Source of the DNA: an uncultured Clostridiaceae bacterium | Lineage (GTDB): Bacteria; Bacillota; Clostridia; Lachnospirales; Lachnospiraceae | Assembly: GCA_958441075.1 (NCBI GenBank) | Contig: CAUCBQ010000096.1 | Span: forward strand, 1-7,719 | Direction: 5' to 3' | Length of the DNA: 7,719 bases | Shown: piece after piece, positions 5,227-7,719 of the stretch | Numbering within the stretch: the stretch's first letter is position 1 | How the letters are laid out: the number at the start of each line of letters is the position of its first letter | Made by a program: the position numbers and the translations under genes | Notes under the pieces: generated by a model | What the model was told of the DNA's origin: nothing | Seen by the model: only the letters and a program-made list of their open reading frames with translations | Databases searched by the model: none

Positions 5227-6617
5227 TCGATCCCATAAGAGAGAGGCAGCTTGAAGAACTGGATACAGTGGGAATCTGTACCCGGATTCTCTATCAGTCC
5301 AGAAGTGAGCTGTATGTAAATATGCACTTTCTGGATGTGGCCTTAAGCAGTCTGGGATTTGAGGCAGACTGGGGCCGGAACGGTATATCCACAGATGGGG
5401 CAGTGATCTTTTATGGGCCGGATTTTCTCTTAAACCTTTATAAAAAAGGTCGTGTGTGCGTAAACCGGGCTTATCTGCATATGGTGCTTCACTGCCTGTT
5501 CTGCCACATGTATACGAGAAAGGGACGAAAAAAGGAATTGTGGGATCTGGCCTGTGATATTGCTATGGAAGCGGTGATTGACGGTCTGTATCAGAAATGT
5601 GTTCATGTGCCTCAAAGTCCTCTTCGCCGGGAAACCTATCTGCGTCTGAAACGGCAGACAGGAGCAGATATGCCAAAACAGGACAGAGAGAGCCGGACAG
5701 TTCTCACAGCAGAGCGCATTTACCGGGCCTTGAGCCGGATGGAGCTTTCCGGACAAAGGCTGTGCCAGCTTCAGGCAGAGTTTAAGGTGGATGACCATGA
5801 TTTGTGGGAACAGGAGGAAAATCCCCGTCAGGCCGTTACCCGTCAGAACCAGTGGAATGACAAACGGGAAAAGATGCAGACTCAGATGGAAACCATGGGT
5901 TCTCAGGATGAGTCTCAGGAAAATGAAAGTCTTCAGGATATGCTTCGGGTGGAAAACAGAGAGCGCTATGATTATCGTCAGTTTCTTCGCCGTTTTTCTG
6001 TGCTGAAAGAGGAGCTTGAGGTGGACCCGGACTCCTTTGATCCGGTTTTTTATTCCTATGGAATGTCTCTTTATGGAAATATGCCTTTAATCGAGCCCTT
6101 AGAGTCAAAAGAGGTGTTCCGAATAGAGGATTTTGTCATTGTCATTGATACCAGTATGTCCTGCTCCGGGGAGCTGGTTCAGAGATTTTTAGAGGAAACC
6201 TATGATGTGCTTTCCGAGTCGGAGACCTATTTCAGAAAGATACGGATTCACATTTTACAGTGTGATGATAGGGTGCAGTCGGATGTTCTTATTGAAAGTG
6301 CAGAGGATTTAAGGGCTTATATGGAGCATTTTCAGATCACGGGCTTCGGGGGGACGGATTTTCGTCCGGCCTTTGAATATGTAAATGAGCTTCGGGCCAA
6401 AAGAGAGGTGGACCGGCTTCGGGGACTGATCTATTTTACAGACGGAAAGGGCATTTATCCGGTTCAGGCCCCGGTTTATGACGCTGCCTTTGTATTTATC
6501 GAACATTTGTATTCCGATGAATCTGTGCCTGCCTGGGCGATGAAGGTGGTGCTGGAGGAGGAACAGCTGACGGAGCTTTCCGGGGGAGATTCAGACAGAA
6601 AGAGGGACAGAGAGTGA
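5223..6617 (+). CDS. VWA-like protein with N-terminal metallopeptidase-like (zincin) domain, DUF2201 type
   Basis: A 464-residue soluble protein with no signal peptide or membrane segment. The N-terminal half (about 15-180) resembles the putative metallopeptidase domain paired with VWA-like domains. Its metal motif reads H86-M-V-L-H90 with H95 (family pattern HExxH plus a third His), so the three histidines are kept but the catalytic Glu is Met87; D112 in D-L-A-C-D-I-A-M-E may be a further conserved residue. Proteolysis is therefore doubtful. A Gln/Glu/Met-rich, probably disordered linker spans about 196-243. The C-terminal VWA domain (about 300-445) has an intact metal-ion-dependent adhesion site: D309-T-S311-M-S313, T378 in F-G-G-T-D-F, and D407 in Y-F-T-D-G. 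It overlaps the preceding gene by ATGA and the following AAA+ gene by GTGA. VWA proteins next to MoxR ATPases usually act as their partner or substrate adaptor, as ViaA does for RavA. The start is fixed by the overlap; its own ribosome binding site is weak (GAAAGAAG). Confidence 0.85.
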   Translation: MIDPIRERQLEELDTVGICTRILYQSRSELYVNMHFLDVALSSLGFEADWGRNGISTDGAVIFYGPDFLLNLYKKGRVCVNRAYLHMVLHCLFCHMYTRKGRKKELWDLACDIAMEAVIDGLYQKCVHVPQSPLRRETYLRLKRQTGADMPKQDRESRTVLTAERIYRALSRMELSGQRLCQLQAEFKVDDHDLWEQEENPRQAVTRQNQWNDKREKMQTQMETMGSQDESQENESLQDMLRVENRERYDYRQFLRRFSVLKEELEVDPDSFDPVFYSYGMSLYGNMPLIEPLESKEVFRIEDFVIVIDTSMSCSGELVQRFLEETYDVLSESETYFRKIRIHILQCDDRVQSDVLIESAEDLRAYMEHFQITGFGGTDFRPAFEYVNELRAKREVDRLRGLIYFTDGKGIYPVQAPVYDAAFVFIEHLYSDESVPAWAMKVVLEEEQLTELSGGDSDRKRDRE

Positions 6618-7719
6618 ATATTAAACGAGCCAAGGAAGAAATAAAGGATACCGCAGCAGCCTATCTTTTAAAGGATGACTGCGGGGAATATATGATCCCG
6701 TCTATCCGCCAGAGACCGGTGCTTTTAATCGGCCCGCCGGGAGTAGGGAAAACCCAGATCATGGAGCAGATTGCAAGAGAGTGCGGTTTGGGATTGGTGG
6801 CTTATACTATTACCCACCATACAAGACAGAGCGCTGTGGGACTTCCATTTATCGAACACAGGGTTTACGGCGGAAAGGAATATGCAGTGACGGAATATAC
6901 CATGAGTGAGATCGTGGCCTCGGTGTACGACAGGATCAGGGATACGGGATTGAAGGAGGGAATCCTTTTTATTGATGAGATCAACTGCGTATCAGAAACT
7001 CTGGCTCCTGCCATGCTGCAGTTTCTCCAGTGCAAAACCTTTGGAACCCATAAGGTGCCTGAGGGATGGATCATTGTGGCAGCAGGAAATCCGCCGGAAT
7101 ATAATAAATCCGTCCGGGAGTTTGATGTAGTAACTCTGGACCGAATCAAAAAGATCACCGTGGAGCCGGATTTAAAGGTGTGGAAGGAATATGCCGGCGC
7201 ACAGAATATCCACCCGGCTGTTCTGTCCTATCTGGATATTCGTCCTCAGTATTTCTGCCAGGTAGAGACGACTGTGGACGGAAAGCGGTTTGCTACGCCC
7301 AGAGGGTGGGAGGATCTGTCTCAGCTGATTACAGTTTACGAAAAACTGAATAAAAGGGCAGACAGAGAAGTGGTGGGCCAGTATCTGCAGCATCCGGCTA
7401 TCGCAAAGGATTTTGCAAATTATCTGGAGCTGTATTACAAGTATCAGAATGAGTATCAGGTAGAAGAGATCTTAAAGGGGATAATTCGGGAAGAGGTCTG
7501 CTGCCGGCTGGAACGGGCGCCCTTTGACGAACGTCTCAGCGTTACGGATCTGCTGCTTGCAAAGCTGACGGATGGTTTCAGGGCACTTTATGAAAATAAG
7601 GCGGAGATGGAGCTTTTGATGTCCCGCTTAAAGGAATTTAAAAAAGAACTGAATGGTTCTGAGAATGCAGTTCCTGCCGTGCGTTTATCCGGTGTGGCTG
7701 AGGAGACAGAGCTTACCAG
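6614..7719 (+). CDS. MoxR-type AAA+ ATPase (C-terminus outside window)
   Basis: An open frame of 368 codons from a GTG start to the right edge. The N-terminus reads M-N-I-K-R-A-K-E-E-I. Motifs: Walker A GPPGVGKT (40-47), the MoxR-typical R-Q-S-A-V-G-L-P-F (71-79), Walker B ILFIDE (117-122) followed by INCVSETLAPAML, sensor 1 around N159 (A-A-G-N-P-P-E-Y-N), a candidate arginine finger near R168 or R177, and sensor 2 T-P-R-G-W (228-232). A helical C-terminal region (about 240-368) follows. It should form a hexameric, ATP-driven chaperone-like or remodelling ring in the cytoplasm, working with the adjacent VWA protein. Start choice: the GTG at 6614 overlaps the VWA stop by 4 nt and has AGAGGG about 8 nt upstream. 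The next in-frame ATG (6692) would remove 26 residues including the segment leading to Walker A, so GTG is preferred. The true substrate is unknown. Confidence 0.9.
   Translation, partial: MNIKRAKEEIKDTAAAYLLKDDCGEYMIPSIRQRPVLLIGPPGVGKTQIMEQIARECGLGLVAYTITHHTRQSAVGLPFIEHRVYGGKEYAVTEYTMSEIVASVYDRIRDTGLKEGILFIDEINCVSETLAPAMLQFLQCKTFGTHKVPEGWIIVAAGNPPEYNKSVREFDVVTLDRIKKITVEPDLKVWKEYAGAQNIHPAVLSYLDIRPQYFCQVETTVDGKRFATPRGWEDLSQLITVYEKLNKRADREVVGQYLQHPAIAKDFANYLELYYKYQNEYQVEEILKGIIREEVCCRLERAPFDERLSVTDLLLAKLTDGFRALYENKAEMELLMSRLKEFKKELNGSENAVPAVRLSGVAEETELT

Overview
The window looks like chromosomal DNA from an anaerobic, low-to-mid GC Firmicute, most likely a Lachnospiraceae-type Clostridium. This rests on the AGGAGG-type ribosome binding sites, heavy AGA arginine use, a PerR/rubredoxin-type oxygen-defence pair, a short RelQ-type alarmone synthetase, and the character of the VWA/MoxR proteins. 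The genus assignment is inference from protein resemblance only. No phage, insertion sequence, CRISPR array, tRNA or rRNA was seen.

There are two transcriptional blocks diverging from a promoter region at about 2448-2696. Leftward (minus strand): a PHP-family phosphohydrolase (1656-2447) overlaps a LysR-type regulator (691-1659) by 4 nt. Then, without a recognisable terminator, comes a PerR-type Fur-family repressor (171-599) with its own near-perfect promoter, and then the first 20 codons of a rubredoxin-domain protein (1-61) that runs off the left edge. The perR and rubredoxin promoters each carry a nearly identical Fur/PerR-type operator at the same distance from the -10 box, so both are probably controlled by PerR (peroxide/iron response).

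Rightward (plus strand): a tandem S1-domain RNA-binding protein (2697-3458) is followed 17 nt later by a RelQ-type (p)ppGpp synthetase (3476-4123), and the unit ends at a strong intrinsic terminator (4160-4200). After a 100-nt leader come dtd, encoding D-aminoacyl-tRNA deacylase (4300-4752), a DUF3783 protein (4789-5226), a metallopeptidase-like/VWA protein (5223-6617), and a MoxR-type AAA+ ATPase that starts at a GTG (6614) and runs off the right edge. The last three genes are joined by 4-nt stop/start overlaps.

The most interesting part is this right-hand cluster. A MoxR ATPase plus VWA protein is a known chaperone-like pairing (as in RavA-ViaA). Here the VWA protein has an N-terminal zincin-like domain whose three histidines survive while the catalytic Glu is replaced by Met, and a DUF3783 protein is translationally locked to the pair. 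The second notable association is the S1 protein with the alarmone synthetase, since RelQ enzymes are known to be modulated by RNA. Otherwise the genes are ordinary conserved housekeeping and regulatory types.
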